Part shown: positions 51,991 to 64,000 of the stretch, one piece after another
Layout: each line of letters starts with the position of its first letter
Numbering within the stretch: position 1 is the first letter of the stretch
Origin: Pholis gunnellus
Lineage: Eukaryota; Chordata; Actinopteri; Perciformes; Pholidae
Reading direction: 5' to 3'
DNA length: 64,000 nucleotides
Assembly (NCBI GenBank): GCA_910591455.2
Contig: OU342804.1
Coordinates: forward strand, 13,982,133 to 14,046,132
Program-made: the position numbers and the translations under genes
Notes under the pieces: model-generated
What the model saw: the letters and a program-made list of their open reading frames with translations, nothing else
Database searches by the model: none
Told to the model about the DNA's origin: nothing

Positions 51991-51991
51991 G

Positions 51992-51994
<3 letters not shown>

Positions 51995-52058
<64 letters not shown>
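51995..52058. repeat. (GT)32 microsatellite
   Basis: Pure GT tract followed by a (GA) run in the loxl1-scamp5 intergenic region. Confidence 0.95.
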
Positions 52059-52069
<11 letters not shown>

Positions 52070-52070
<1 letters not shown>

Positions 52071-55000
52071 CAGATAGGTTACTCCTAATGGGGGAGAGAA
52101 GCCAATTGATGCAATTCATTGTTTTACTTAGGAGTATTACTGTTCCAAAACAGAATGGACAGTCTTTGCCTGTCTTGTTGAAAAGTCTCACTGTTATGTA
52201 TGTCTTTGATAACTAGCCTCTGTTTTTGCTTCTATGTGTTATTGTGCAGCTTCTAGTTAAGCAGCTTAAATGAAGCCTCGACCTATGTTGGGTAGAGGCA
52301 GCAATGCACAATGTCCACCGGGAGTCTCTTTTACAGTGCTGCAATCATTTCAATTTCTTAAATGATTTAGGACCATTTCTTGCACAAAATGCATATGCGA
52401 TTGTATTTATCAGGAATGTGCTAGAGGGTGTTTCCCCAATGAATCCAAACAGTGTGCGATTCTGAGTGAAGCACATAAAAATACCCCAAGGGGTGTACGG
52501 AACAAAATCCCACAGACACATACTGTATCGCTGAGATATGCAATATACATGATGCACAATGCCAACGCAAGCATGGTCATAAGAAACTAGAGCAGGAGGA
52601 GACTAGGGGGACAAATTAGCACAATGAGCTGCATGTAGCAGGAGGAAGAGATTGTATGGTCAGAACAGCTTGTCAGATTACGAGGTGATTGTAAAAGACA
52701 GATGATTCTGATCAGCTGACAGGATGTGCAGCGTCACCTGCTCTCTCTATCCAAGAGTTCAACTTAAACCATGTGGCATAAAACATTCTGCAATCGGGGC
52801 TCCATCCCAAGGGAATTCAAGAAGCACCTTCATAATTCATTTTCTGAAATCTGTAGCAACGTGCATGTCGTAATATCCCTTGAATGTTGCGGGCCCCTTC
52901 TCATTCAGTGCCTGAGCTCTGCAAACATGTGGCAAGAGTATCCTGAGAAAAAGGGAATGACTCTTACAGAATAGGTTGCAACATGATAAGAGCAAATACA
53001 TTACATATGTAAATACTTTGCTTTGTGCAGGAAGATGTTATGCCTGATCGTGGGTAAGCAGAGGATCTGTAGGGAGGGCTATAAAGAACCTCAAGACAAA
53101 TAACTCCCCTTTACAACAAGGCGCGTTTACTTTACCAGCAAACCTATGTAAAGCAACAGCCGTTTTGCAGCTGCGAGCTTGCAACCTAATTGAGGAAACA
53201 GATCAAGTGAAGTGAAACAAGACTGATTAGATCTTCCAGCATTCTCAGTGGCAAGACGTCATTGAATACACAGAACCCCCGAGGGAACTGGAGCCATGGG
53301 TATAATGCTGCTGACGCTGAAAATGGAAAACCGCGAGGAAACACCTTTTTCTGTGTTTGAAGTCACGACCAACTGAGGGCTGAGTTTCATGAATGGCTTT
53401 TGGCATCCATTTCTGGCATTACCGGTAAAGCATGATGATGGAGGTGCCATTACAGAGGCACTGCCTGCACAGTGATGAAGCTGAAAGAGGTCGGACCTTT
53501 GGGATCCGCGATAAGGACAGGCAGATTGTGGAGGTTGTTATTCCTGTCATGAAAAATTTGACCTATCATTATCTACTGAGTGCAGTCCCTCTCCAACATC
53601 CATCTTTGCTAAACCATAATCACAGTGTATATGGCTCCCTAGACAAGTTGTGAAAATGATAATAAACACAAAATAATTAATTGAATACAGTAAATAAAGT
53701 GAATAAATAACACAAGCTTGTCCTCCCAATAACCTTTTCCTTCACTTTGAAAAATATTATTACAAAATGACATTCCTGCCCCTATCTTCTTTAGCTTCTT
53801 TTTATCCCCTCCCACTAGTTGATTTGACATTTATTTCACTCATGCAGCGCATAATCATCATTTTGTGGTGACACTGATGACAAGGTGACAACATTCAGCT
53901 TCATTAATTTGCTCACCCTCCCCACCCTTGTCACATTTTAGCCACAGTGTGTGTATTGGTTCATGGTGAGGTCACGTCATGAGGGTGTTTGTGCTCAAAT
54001 TATAATTATTATTTGTGTTTAATTTTTTCAGGGGAGCTTGCCTCGACAATCTGCATGTAGCATGTGAAAGAGCTTAATTAAGCTTTTACTGGATGCATAC
54101 ATCTTTACTTAATAGTTTAGAGTATCTGTCTGGCAGTTTTGTGTTTTCTATGGTATTTGCAAGATTTATATATGTAATCTTGAATACCATATTTCCTCTA
54201 AAGCATAGTGTATAACTTACTAACTTTGTTCAGCACATTAACAAAGTTTTCTAGACATTTGTTAGACTTTCCCCTATTTCAATATAAAGACTAAATATTG
54301 ACAGACTCAAACCCCTCCACCCTAACCAGCATGCAAAGGGCTAAAAGACATGACTTGAGACCTCCATTCTTCACTCCAGCAGGTTTATGTGAGGATAATT
54401 GAATTTAGTAGAAAGAGAGAATAGGGACTAGTCTGTGAGCCGACATTGCCAAAAAGCCCACCTCCAGACTTGCGGTCTAATTTCTGCAGAGCCTACTGTG
54501 TAGAGATTCTGTGGCACAATATCAAGGCCACAGGTAATTCATCTTCTGGCTCTAGCGCTGCTTTGCGACCTAATTAAATGAATAAAGATGTGAAGAATTC
54601 TTCATTTCCGTTGGGATAAACACATTGTTGCATGGGAAAGGTAAGAGGAAAGGTTGGCTTTGTAAAAGTAGAATAGACGCAGATTAGAAACCACTGGCTG
54701 GAAGATAGCGAATGGATGCAGACACTTGAATAGTGAGGTTCTGATTTACATGCAGCTGCAGTTGCTGGCTCGTTTGTTTTGAAAATACCTCATCTTGTGC
54801 ACACTTTATGCAAAACTGTTTCCACCATATACTGTATATCTCAGTTAACAAACATTTCCCTTCTTGTGTTAACACTCCACATCGAAAGCAATGGGCGTTA
54901 TACGAGACAAAGAAGCAGCTTGTGTCATAGACACAAGACACACTTGAGTGCACTGCCTGACAGTTTAAATACCGCCTGCTTCTTCATTGAAACATCTGGC

Positions 55001-57055
55001 TTGTATTTGGTGTCAACTGCAACAAAAAAAAAGCACTCTCTCTTACAGCTTAGTTTGCTCACTTTCATCAATTTGAAGGAGTATGCAAATGGACAATTCC
55101 TCCAGCATCCCTAAGAGTCCACATGGTTACAACAACAGGCAATACATTCTCATTAAGGCTTTCCTTCCTTGAAAGGCAGAAATTGAAGTTGGGATATTCG
55201 TGTTTATAGTCCCAGGCAATTGGAACAAATGAGGAGATCTTGTGGAGGGAAGATAGGCTTCCAGCCTTAATCGGGTCCCTGCTAAAGCCCTGCACCCACC
55301 CACCTACTCCTCCACTGGCTCCATGGGGAGTGTCAATGATGAAGTCAGTCACGGGGAGCAACGGCCCGGCACCACTGTGCTCGGGCCCCTCTGACAGGCC
55401 CATATTTCTCCAGACTCATTCTCCAACCTCCACTGTCAACATTTCCTGTGTTGTCAGGGGGATGACTCCCATCATCAGATCTGTGAAACAGTCTGGTGGC
55501 AGCAGCACTCCCTCGCTGTAGCTGACTAACATGGCCGTGCTCCAGACAGCTGGGTGACCCCTCCTTAGTAGCTCGCTGGATGCTCTGACTCCTCTCATCA
55601 TGCACATGTAACGGGAATCTAGGATGGGATTTGTTGTTGTTTTTTTGTTGCTGCATGAAAGCTTGTGGGAGCTGGTGATTTGTATATTTTTTTGAGTTTG
55701 TGTCAACACAAATATCAGAGTCAGCTGGGACCCTGGTTGTGTTTCCAAAGCGGGACAATGCCAGAAGCCACTGTCAAAAGACTATTTTTTGGCAAACACA
55801 CTTCTTGCGGGAGTTAGGATCAATACTGATCGATTCTCAGAGAGTGGCATCGATCTTCTCATCTACTGTATCTCTATTTCTTCCTGAAACGTGAATATCT
55901 TCCTTTTTAAGGGTATCATTAGCACTGTTCCATTTTCAGTGTTGCAGTGTAATCACGCATTTTACTGTATGTTGTGATAAAATAAAACATAATTGACAGT
56001 TTTGTACAGAATTGTATGTAAGATTATAAAGATACAAAATGATAAGTGACACTGCTGTATCATTTGGCTTTAGTTACCATTTCAAGTCACAGCAAACTTT
56101 TGATGATCTTAGTAAAATTATTTGATTTTAGTGATTAAATTACTAATGACATCTTGCAGTGAGATTGCACAAAGACAGTGTTTTTTTGGGGGGGGTCACC
56201 AGCTTTAAGGGCTATAATTAACAGAAACCACTTTACAGAGATGCAAATGGACGATTTTGCAAACAATTATGAACATAATTACATATTCTAGTTTTTATTC
56301 TATTTGAAGCCATCTTGATCATTAACTACTCAATTTGCAAAACCTCAGGCTGCAGAGGCACATTCACAGAGGCAGAGGTAAATGACTCACTCCCAGACAT
56401 TGATTCCATTCTGTTTCTTTAGGTACATTGGTAAACTCAATCCGAACATTTGTTTCAAATTATTGGCATGTGCTCACTATTCGTCTTAGTCAACTTTGCC
56501 TCCCCCATAGACCAAAAAAGGAAAGTCTCAACAGGTGAATGGCAAAATGGCCAATGAGATTTATTTCTATCACTGTTTGAATTACCATGTTAAGCAGAGA
56601 GCTACCTACCTAGCCTTTTTCCTCATCTCAAATCTGTTACATTTCATCCACAGGAAGTCTGAGAGGGTCCGTGACCTCAAAAAAGATATATGTTGGGTGG
56701 TGGGACCCCAGCTCCATGTGCACATGTGTATCTGTGTGTGATACGCAGGCATAAATGCATGCCTGTGTGAGTGCATGACTTTACGTCTGTGTAACTTTGT
56801 CCAGATGGTAAGGTGTGTGTGTTTAATAGCCTGAAAGGGCACTCTATCTCCATCCCTCCTGAGAAATCAAACAAAGGCCCTCTGTGCTCCGTCAACTTTA
56901 GGTCATACTGTGCCCTTTATGTGGACCTCACCTCCTCCTTCCTTCCTCCAACCTCTATGTTCTCTCCTGTTGACTGATAATGAGGAAGAGTTGTGCATCA
57001 GATCATTCTTATTGGTGTTAATGTTGCATTAAGACTAGGACAGGCAATTTATTTT
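52070..57055. other. intergenic DNA, nothing firmly recognised
   Basis: No coding exon recognised. A GC-richer block at about 55250-55570 has two overlapping minus-strand open frames but no motif and no splice signals I trust. A 14-bp palindrome AGCTTAATTAAGCT lies near 54071. Confidence 0.45.
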
Positions 57056-57059
57056 AGAA

Positions 57060-57600
57060 GTATTTCTTCTTATATTTGTTGAAATTGTCTTTACATCCTG
57101 ACAGTAAAGACAGCTCGTCTCCCCAACACTCTCTCGTGGACTCGCCCTCCAGCAGTAGTCAGGCAGTGCACGCTCATGTGTTTTGATGGAGTAGCTTTGG
57201 AGGAAGGTCTGAAGTGAGGGGCAGGGATTTCTTCAGTTGGATACTTTCAAAATCGAGCTTACTCTTCCTGGTTTCTCCAAAGTTGCCTACTCCAACTTTA
57301 AAGGTGCTAAATTTCAAATTGAGAGCATACCTGGTGCCTCTACAGGGCTCTCAACATGGCGACAACTGAGCCGGCAGCTCGCAGCTGACAGTGGCAAAAG
57401 CACTAACGGTGCAAACAACAGCAACAGCTGACAATCCTTACCTGACTGGTAACCAGAGGTTGGGCCTATGGTTTCCACAATGGTGCTGTTGGTCGGGACT
57501 GACTGGGTTATCAGTTGTAATTGGAGTATGAGCCTAGTGCAGAGCAGCTGTCGTGAGCTAACCAGTGGGGCACGCTCACATGTGCTAACATGCTCATTGT
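57060..57600. repeat. dispersed repeat related to 38870-38990
   Basis: Contains GGCTCTCAACATGGCGAC, then CCGGCAGCTCGCAGCT, matching the reverse complement of the loxl1 intron 3 copy. The flanks (AAAGTTGCCTACTCC, AAAGGTGCTAAATTTC) also look like a widespread fish repeat. Only the core of about 90 bp is demonstrably shared within this window; the outer limits are a guess. Confidence 0.45.
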
Positions 57601-58998
57601 TTTTGTTTTGAGGCCCCCAACTTTACTGTCCCTCCAGACACAGCAGCATACAGTATGTCTGTGTAAAAGACTCATAACAGCTGTCGGATGCCAACGAGAT
57701 GAAAGTTTCTGCGGTTGTTAACATCAGTGGGTTTAGAAACACGAAAACCCTTACTACATAAATGTTGTGAAACACAAGTGGAACACCAGAGTGTTTTGAG
57801 AATTTAGCTTTCTTCACCCCCAAATGGTTCCCCCCTTTTCCTTCACCACAACAGAGTGTCACAAACAAGCCAGGGCAGCACCCCCAACACAGGTAGGGGC
57901 TATAAAGGATCAGAAAGGATGCTCAAGAGTATCTTGGCTTATATTGCGGCTGGTATGGAGATCATAAATCAAAAGCCAGATTAACTGGTTGTGACATTGC
58001 CTCAACAACCAATAGCATACAATCAGCAAGAATTTTTTATCAGATCTGCATTTGTTTAAATGAAGAGCGGCATGCAGTCGGATGATTTTACACCCGTGTT
58101 TTACAAGTGGACATAATTGAATTGAAAAATGAAAAGCATCTGTGCAGTCTTGATTTGTTACGAATCAATGATTATATTCTGTTGCTGACAACCAGTCCTG
58201 TATACCTGAAGGCACAAGTCTTTGCTGTCACCACTTGTCACAAGAGATTTCCATGTGTATAGCAATTACAGCGTTTGTTGGTGGCTGCGGGTGGGTCCTC
58301 TGGGTATATATATATATCGCTGTATAATTTAATTCCCCTCTCCACAGAGTAATTCTATCACTCTCACAGCACAGGGAGAGGCAGACTGTGGGGGAGAGGA
58401 CAGCCACAGATAAATCCATTTAAAGTGTGTTTTGAATCGGATCTATGATGGTCACCTGCTCACAGGATGTCATGGGGGAAATTGTGTTTGTCCTCATGTA
58501 AGTTTTAAAAAACAAAATTTTAATCAGGCAAGTAGTATCAATCACTCTACAGTATCACAGATATATTATGCACTTCTACAGATTATATAAATAGATCACT
58601 GACAAGAGGGAAAAAAAGGTCATATAGTGCCCCTGGTGGACAATCAGTGTGACCATGAGACAACTACAGAGAACCAACACTACCACCTGAAGGCAAAGAA
58701 TGTCCCTCTTACTTATATTTAGATATGGCTGCAGTATAATGTGTTGGAAACTATTCAAAATCACATTTTAATGATTGAGTACAATGTCTTGATTAAATGG
58801 GGCAAATATAACTAAATACTCAAACGAGGAACAAAGAGCCTCCATGAAAACCACCCTCCTTTATTAACTGCACAATAATAAAACAGTGAACTGTTTGCAG
58901 TTAAACTTAGCAGCTCGTCTCAAGATTATATGTGAACAATAAGGGTTTTCAATAAGATCCCTGATCTCAGCCTAAGCATGAAGGTATGTACAATGGAC
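57601..58998. other. intergenic DNA, possible end of scamp5 3' UTR
   Basis: No coding sequence recognised. A minus-strand AATAAA (plus-strand TTTATT at 58860-58865) followed on the minus strand by a G/T-rich stretch could end the scamp5-like transcript. Confidence 0.35.
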
Positions 58999-59038
58999 AA
59001 ACAGCATATATATATATATATAAATATATATGCTGTTT
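58999..59038. repeat. 40-bp near-perfect AT-rich palindrome
   Basis: Arms start AAACAGCATATATAT and end ATATATATGCTGTTT; pairing base by base gives one mismatch in 20 pairs. Such a sequence can extrude as a cruciform and is often unstable. Confidence 0.9.
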
Positions 59039-59438
59039 AAAAGTCCAGTTTGGTGAGTTAGCGATGATCTGCTATTCACTACCAGCTCTCCTTGAGGTAC
59101 CTTTGAGCAAGGTTGTTAACACCCGCCTGCTCTCGTAGAGCTGCTTAGCACCCAACAGGTCCCCAGCAACTTCAAATGACCAAGTGTGTAACCGTGTCAA
59201 TGTGATTCAGAATACTACTAAAGAATAGCGCAACATAGCACAATACTTGGTATTACGGCGATATAACACCTTGATTTCCATATAGAACTCATTCTGTGTG
59301 ATGGGGAGGGAGAGTGAGAAGGCAGTGTGGAGGGACTGACACAAAGAAAGAGAGAATCAGGAAATAGAAGGGTATATCATAAATATAGAATATGATCTGT
59401 GAAGGATAAATGAAGGTAATCTGTAAATGTTGGAGCTT

Positions 59439-59444
59439 TTTATT
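59439..59444 (-). terminator. scamp5: candidate scamp5-like polyadenylation signal
   Basis: Minus-strand AATAAA about 1.0 kb after the TAG. An alternative lies at 58860-58865, about 1.6 kb after it. Neither can be proved from sequence. Confidence 0.25.
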
Positions 59445-60450
59445 TCATACTAAAAACCATCAGCGCCTCTCTGTGGTCAAATAGCCACACTGCAGGTGAA
59501 AAGTTGTCTTAAATTGACATACATCACATGGGTCCGATATTTCACTTGTTTTGTGCTCAATTTAAATAGAGCCATTACCCCTGAGGTAATTCTTCTGTGA
59601 TGTAAAAGTGATGTTTTAAGAGCAAATAGAAATGTCAACAGGAAGATCCAAGTACATCAAAGAGTCAGCATCAAGTAAGTCTGATTGTTTCTGTTGTTTT
59701 GTTCCAGCTGTCTTGCAATAATACTGTTTCTTATTGTGACACAGACAGACTTCAATTCAACATTACAGTGTATCTGTATAGAAATATGGTGAAATACTGC
59801 TCACATAAAGAAGCATGATTTAAACTAGAGGTAGAGTAATACACAGGATCTTTGGTTTACCTTTGAAATCAAAATACAATAGAAACTAAAGTGACTTTAC
59901 ACCCTCAACAATGTATCATTATAATGGTGCATTGGCAAATACATAAGATAATACTAAATAATGTAATCTTCATCACAACAAAAGTTATTGTACATCAAAA
60001 ATAATCTGTTTGCTTTCTTTTGTAAAAATTGCTAAAAAATTGCAGGTCAACACAAAGAGTACATTAACACACAGCTCTCTCATAGCCACTAAAGTAACAC
60101 ATTCAAAACTAGTTTCATTCCAACTTTCCAAACACAAAAAACATATGAAATGATATAAAACACTACAAATAATCAGCCTGCCCTTTAATACAGGAAGACG
60201 AAAACCAGCAACCCACAGATGTTCGGAGCTTTTTTGTTTGTAAAATGATGAAATTGCTTGAAATTACTGACAATTCTGCTTTATCAGGGATTTTGTCCGA
60301 AATGGAAAAACTGGATATGTTAAAATAGGCAAGTGCTTTTAACCTAATAATCATCAATACTGTGGGAAATTGTAATATTTTCCTAACCCTGTTGATCTCA
60401 CTTTGACACAACTGTCACATCATTTCTTTGACAGCTGTGTCTTGAAGAGG

Positions 60451-60630
60451 CTATATCTGGTTGTCGTTATATTGTGGGCTGGATTGCTGCTCCTGCATGG
60501 CTCCAGCAGCTGCCCCCATGGCTGCCTGCTGGGCCGCTGCCTGAACTTGAGGGTTTTTCCAGGCACCCGTGGTCCATTCCTCCTGAGCTTTGGACATGCT
60601 GGCCCCACTGCCACGGTAGTAATTATGGAT
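60451..60630 (-). CDS. scamp5: scamp5-like last coding exon
   Basis: 180 nt, phase 0: IHNYYRGSGASMSKAQEEWT then TGAWKNPQVQAAAQQAAMGA and a Gln-rich end closing NDNQI and TAG. Acceptor CTTGCTTACAG. Confidence 0.93.
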   Translation of the reverse strand: MHNYYRGSGASMSKAQEEWTTGAWKNPQVQAAAQQAAMGAAAGAMQEQQSSPQYNDNQI

Positions 60631-63113
60631 CTGTAAGCAAGGCGGTTTCACAAGTTATCATCAACAAGCCTTCACGCGTGGAAGGTAAGAGGTTTTCATT
60701 ACTTTAGCTAATGTTGTCACATAGGTTGTTTTTTTTTAGTTTTGCAACTCTATTCCCAAATCAGTAAATCTGTTTTTTCTAGGACAGCAAAGGATTTATT
60801 GTAATTCTGGCATTTATAATTATAAACCTAACAACGCTACTTTGTTGATATCTCAAATCCTGTAAAGTTATTTTCTGCCACAATCATTTTAATAATCTTT
60901 TGACAAAAGACATCATAAAAGTTACAATGACAGAAAATGTATTCAAAGAAGTTGCCTGTCTACATTTCCCTTTGTATAAATGCACAAGTTAAATTCTTAC
61001 CCTGGTGAGAGCAAAGAAGGAGAGTGAGGCCACTGCAGTGAACATGATAGTAGGGACCAACATGATGAGCGCAATGAAAATATTATAGCTAAAGAAGGAC
61101 AGGGTAGCCAACCAACCGCTGAAAAAGACACAGATGACCATTAACACACACAAAAGAAGAAGATTCATTTTAGATGATGAACACAACATGAACCATAATG
61201 ATCTGTTATTGGATTGTCTGGTGTGCCTCATCATGATACCGCCACTGAACATCTGGATGTTAAATGCCAGTATTTTTTGTGGACTTTAAGTACTGCAATA
61301 TAAAGTTTTAAAGTTTTACAGCTCATACATGAGAATATCCAGTTGCACATGGTGACATTTACAAACTTTATGGAGGCTGTCATAATATTAATTTCTGATC
61401 ATCAGCCTGAGTGAGGTGACATTTTGAGGATCTCTTTAACAGCCTCTCAAAATCTAATGACAGGACTATCATAAAAGTTATATGAGGGCAATTTCTGATG
61501 TTTCATCCCTCTTGTGTTAATGAAAGCAGCGCACAAGGTCTTTAAAAATATATATAGTCCTCCTGACAGGACGTATTCCTTGACCTCCAAATGTTTCATT
61601 CAAAGTAGATTTTGTAGTTTGATTAAAACAACTTCTGATACTTAATGTTAATTCATGCATAACAATGAATGAATCAAATATAAACGCTTGTGGAAATATC
61701 TAAACTTCAACAATGGCTCTGGTATTTGAGTTGCATTAGACTATGTATGAGTTTCTGTATCTTATTGTAATGGCACTCACTTTAGAGTTCGTTAAGTCTT
61801 ACTTTAGTAAATCATTTTCTTAAGTGAAGACTCAACAAAAAAATGACTAATTTTAATGAAAGATTGATGAACATGCATAATATCTTCTATTTAAAAACTA
61901 TTTACAAGAAATATTTGGAATTAATTTTCAATTTGTGACTCTTACCATACTCCCCATCCAGGGATGCCTATGCATTGGATGATGCTGATGCCAACTTGGG
62001 CCATGAACACAAAAAAGAACTGCATGAAGTTGAAGGAGCTGTCGCTCCTATGTAAAAAGAAAAGAAAAAGATGATCAAGAAATATTTACATGTGCATAAA
62101 AAATGTTTCACTACTGTACATCTAATCTTGTATGTGCATGTTGCATCTTGCATGATGTTATTCATGTTATCTATACATTTGGTTTGAAGGCATTCAAGCC
62201 TACAGGGTGATTTAGTTCATTCCCACCCTGCACCATGAGGAGTAATGTCTGGTAATGTCTGGTTTGATCTTCACCAGAGAGGCGGGTGAGAACCAAGTTT
62301 TGCATCAGGGCATCATCTACTGTACTAGACAATACGTTGGCTGTCCATGACTCAGGAAACTCGTCAAGAAGGAGATAGCATAAGCCCAGAAGATAAAGGA
62401 ATGATTTAAGAAGATATTCTACGCTGCCCATTAGTGAAGGGGTAGTGCATGTTCCCATATGGCATTTGTTAGGAAATATCTTGTGATCTGTAGTAGACCT
62501 CTGATCTACCAAATGTGCACATATTTTTAGCATATGGATATATAAAGAAGGGAGGAAACCCCAAAAGGCTACAGCAATGACCACAGAAGTACTCGCAACC
62601 ATAATGACAGTCAAGCCAGGAATAATCTCTTTGTCACTCAGTGTTATTGGATAACATAGTATACATTATACAGTATGTGATACACAGTTATTGTCTCTGT
62701 TGAGTGGAAAAAAAACACAAAAGCATAATTTATCTTTATCCCTTTGTACCTTATATTGCAATATATCACATTAGTCCATTACTAGTATGGTATATGTGCT
62801 ATGTATAAGGTTATTATTGTGTTGCTTTGTACTTTAAACAACTACAACAGCTTTGCCAGAAAAATGCAACGACAAAACACAACTTTATAATGAGTTACCG
62901 CTGGAGTACTGACTAAACAATATTGATATAATGTTACTATTTCATATTTGACTTACTTGAAGGCCTTGTAGAGGGGCCTGAACCAGCAGACATAAGAGCA
63001 AGGAGTGAACATGATTAGCCAGATGATAGCCAGTCCAAAGTTGGTCACGCCACCTCCCCCAAACATCCAAGCAAAGCAGCCAATGAGATTCACAGCAAGA
63101 GTAGCACTATTCA
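60451..63113 (-). CDS. scamp5: secretory carrier-associated membrane protein 5-like, 3' four coding exons (partial)
   Basis: Four-pass membrane protein of post-Golgi and synaptic vesicles, acting in vesicle cycling and exocytosis. Coding exons on the minus strand, in order: 62957-63113, 61946-62047, 61001-61118, 60451-60630, all GT-AG and in frame, giving 184 residues. They read NSATLAVNLIGCFAWMFGGG (TM1), NFGLAIIWLIMFTPCSYVCW (TM2), the SCAMP E-peptide CWFRPLYKAFK in the TM2-TM3 loop, NFMQFFFVFMAQVGISIIQC (TM3), IFIALIMLVPTIMFTAVASL (TM4), then the tail YRGSGASMSKAQEEWTTGAW. The tail fits SCAMP5 better than SCAMP1-3. About 46 N-terminal residues (the NFPPLP..region) are absent up to base 64000, so the 5' exon(s) lie outside. 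Convergent with loxl1. SCAMP4 or a teleost scamp5 duplicate remain possible. Confidence 0.9.
61001..61118 (-). CDS. scamp5: scamp5-like exon with TM4
   Basis: 118 nt; first base completes Cys, then GWLATLSFFSYNIFIALIML and VPTIMFTAVASLSFFALTR. Acceptor CTTTTTCAG, donor AGG/GTAAGA. Confidence 0.93.
61946..62047 (-). CDS. scamp5: scamp5-like exon with TM3
   Basis: 102 nt; first base completes the Lys of YKAFK, then SDSSFNFMQFFFVFMAQVGI and SIIQCIGIPGWGV. Acceptor TTTTTACATAG, donor TG/GTAAGA. Confidence 0.93.
62048..62956 (-). other. scamp5: scamp5-like intron (909 bp)
   Basis: Spans between the TM1-TM2 exon and the TM3 exon. It contains a minus-strand open frame (62171-62614) with hydrophobic stretches but no recognised homology; see rejected items. 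Confidence 0.8.
62957..63113 (-). CDS. scamp5: scamp5-like exon with TM1-TM2 and E-peptide start
   Basis: 157 nt; two bases complete the preceding codon, then NSATLAVNLIGCFAWMFGGG, GVTNFGLAIIWLIMFTPCSY and VCWFRPLYKAF. Acceptor CTTACAG at 63114-63120, donor AA/GTAAGT. Confidence 0.93.
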
Positions 63114-64000
63114 CTGTAAGACCAAAACAGACTGTTACACACTGTTACATTCGGTGTGCAGACTTGAACATGCAGAAAAGGGTTTGAAAAAGCGTTAATA
63201 TGTGGATATGAAAGAAGCCAGAATTCATATAAAGTGACATATGTAATTGCAATGCATGGCTTGTGTTTCCTGACTAGCCTTTTTTCGGGCCTCCTTCTCT
63301 TTTAATTCTCAGTAATGTTATGAGGCTACAGTACTCCCCGCTTAAGTTGCACTTGGCTCTAATTGTAGCTCTGTGCTTTGGTCCCATCTTTGGTTTACAA
63401 GAGAATGATGAGGCCAAACACAGCTGCAACATGACAGTGATTGAGGAACACAGTTAACACTTCAAATTATTTTTACACAGGAAATGAGAAGGAAGAAATT
63501 GCATGCTGACTAACATGCAAGTATGCAAATAATGCGCATGCCATGCATACAGAACATTGGTGCAGGAAAAGAGATTAACAGCACATCCAAAAGCAGATTG
63601 GCGGTTTGAATACCTGCTTATGTTTATTGTTTACTTAATAAGACAACACCTGCAGAGAGAAGAGAGTTTAGTCGCCTTTAGAGTAACAAATATATATTTT
63701 TTTGTTGTGTATGAATTATTGTTTCAAATGAAAAACATCTTTTGTTTTGTTGACTGGGCACTTCAAACACAATCATAATCAGCTGTGGTTTACAGCAGGT
63801 AAATTGGAATGGAGAGGCACCTCTGCACTTTGCTATATTTGGCCAAAATCAGTTGTATGCTTTGACACCACAGCTTTCACTTTTGTTGCCATTATCTTTG
63901 TTACTATACTGTATATTGGGTCATTGCCCTACTCCTAACTGCCAGTGTCACTGCACCTACATAAATGTTGCAGCAGCTTTGAGTTACTCCCTGCACTCCA
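63114..64000 (-). other. scamp5: upstream scamp5-like intron, truncated by window edge
   Basis: No minus-strand sequence encoding the SCAMP N-terminus is found up to base 64000, so this should be intron. No other gene or repeat recognised. Confidence 0.7.

Noticed and set aside
55068..55758. Overlapping minus-strand frames of 110-137 codons in a GC-richer block
   Set aside because: No family resemblance and no reliable splice sites. GC-rich DNA alone gives longer open frames.
62171..62614. 147-codon minus-strand frame inside a scamp5 intron, with hydrophobic segments
   Set aside because: Starts at a non-ATG codon, no recognised family, and one frame of this length is about what chance gives in 64 kb. 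Canonical exons on both sides splice in frame without it.
1..64000. Prokaryotic-type systems (CRISPR, operons, phage, toxin-antitoxin)
   Set aside because: The window is vertebrate nuclear DNA with spliced genes and LINEs; no spaced direct-repeat arrays or bacterial gene clusters are present.

Overview
This is vertebrate nuclear DNA, most likely from a percomorph teleost fish. It is AT-rich, intron-rich and gene-sparse. It carries long (GT)n/(CA)n microsatellites and teleost-type repeats: L2/CR1-like LINE fragments, non-autonomous DNA elements and degenerate LINE tails. The two genes I can support have spliced exons whose translations closely match fish/mammal LOXL1 and SCAMP5.

Layout. (1) 1-31979: about 32 kb with no protein-coding exon that I recognise. 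It holds scattered repeats: a decayed hAT/GTF2IRD2-like fragment near 9.2 kb, a minus-strand LINE 3' end near 15.1-15.65 kb, a TIR-bounded element at 17.4-18.6 kb and a LINE-tail-like repeat near 26.2 kb. It also holds microsatellites and some AT-rich, conserved-looking stretches. (2) 31980-47630: a complete loxl1 (lysyl oxidase-like 1) coding region on the + strand in seven exons. The spliced CDS is 1839 nt (612 aa) and stays in frame through every junction. Its third intron carries a degenerate L2-like LINE with an unusual 22-bp inverted repeat. (3) 47631-60450: intergenic DNA with the 3' UTRs of the two convergent genes, a (GT)32 tract, a 40-bp AT palindrome and a repeat related to one in loxl1 intron 3. 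(4) 60451-63113: the last four coding exons of a SCAMP5-like gene on the - strand, with the N-terminal exon(s) beyond the window edge. (5) 63114-64000: the 3' part of the next upstream SCAMP intron.

The two genes lie tail to tail and have unrelated jobs. LOXL1 is a secreted copper amine oxidase that crosslinks elastin and collagen. SCAMP5 is a four-pass membrane protein of secretory and synaptic vesicles. In human both lie in 15q24, so the pairing reads as partly conserved synteny rather than a functional unit. I found no operon-like, CRISPR, phage or otherwise undescribed system. The most unusual local structures are the fold-back (template-switch-like) inverted repeat inside the LINE, the minisatellite in the LOXL1 propeptide and overlapping splice donors at the end of loxl1 exon 1.
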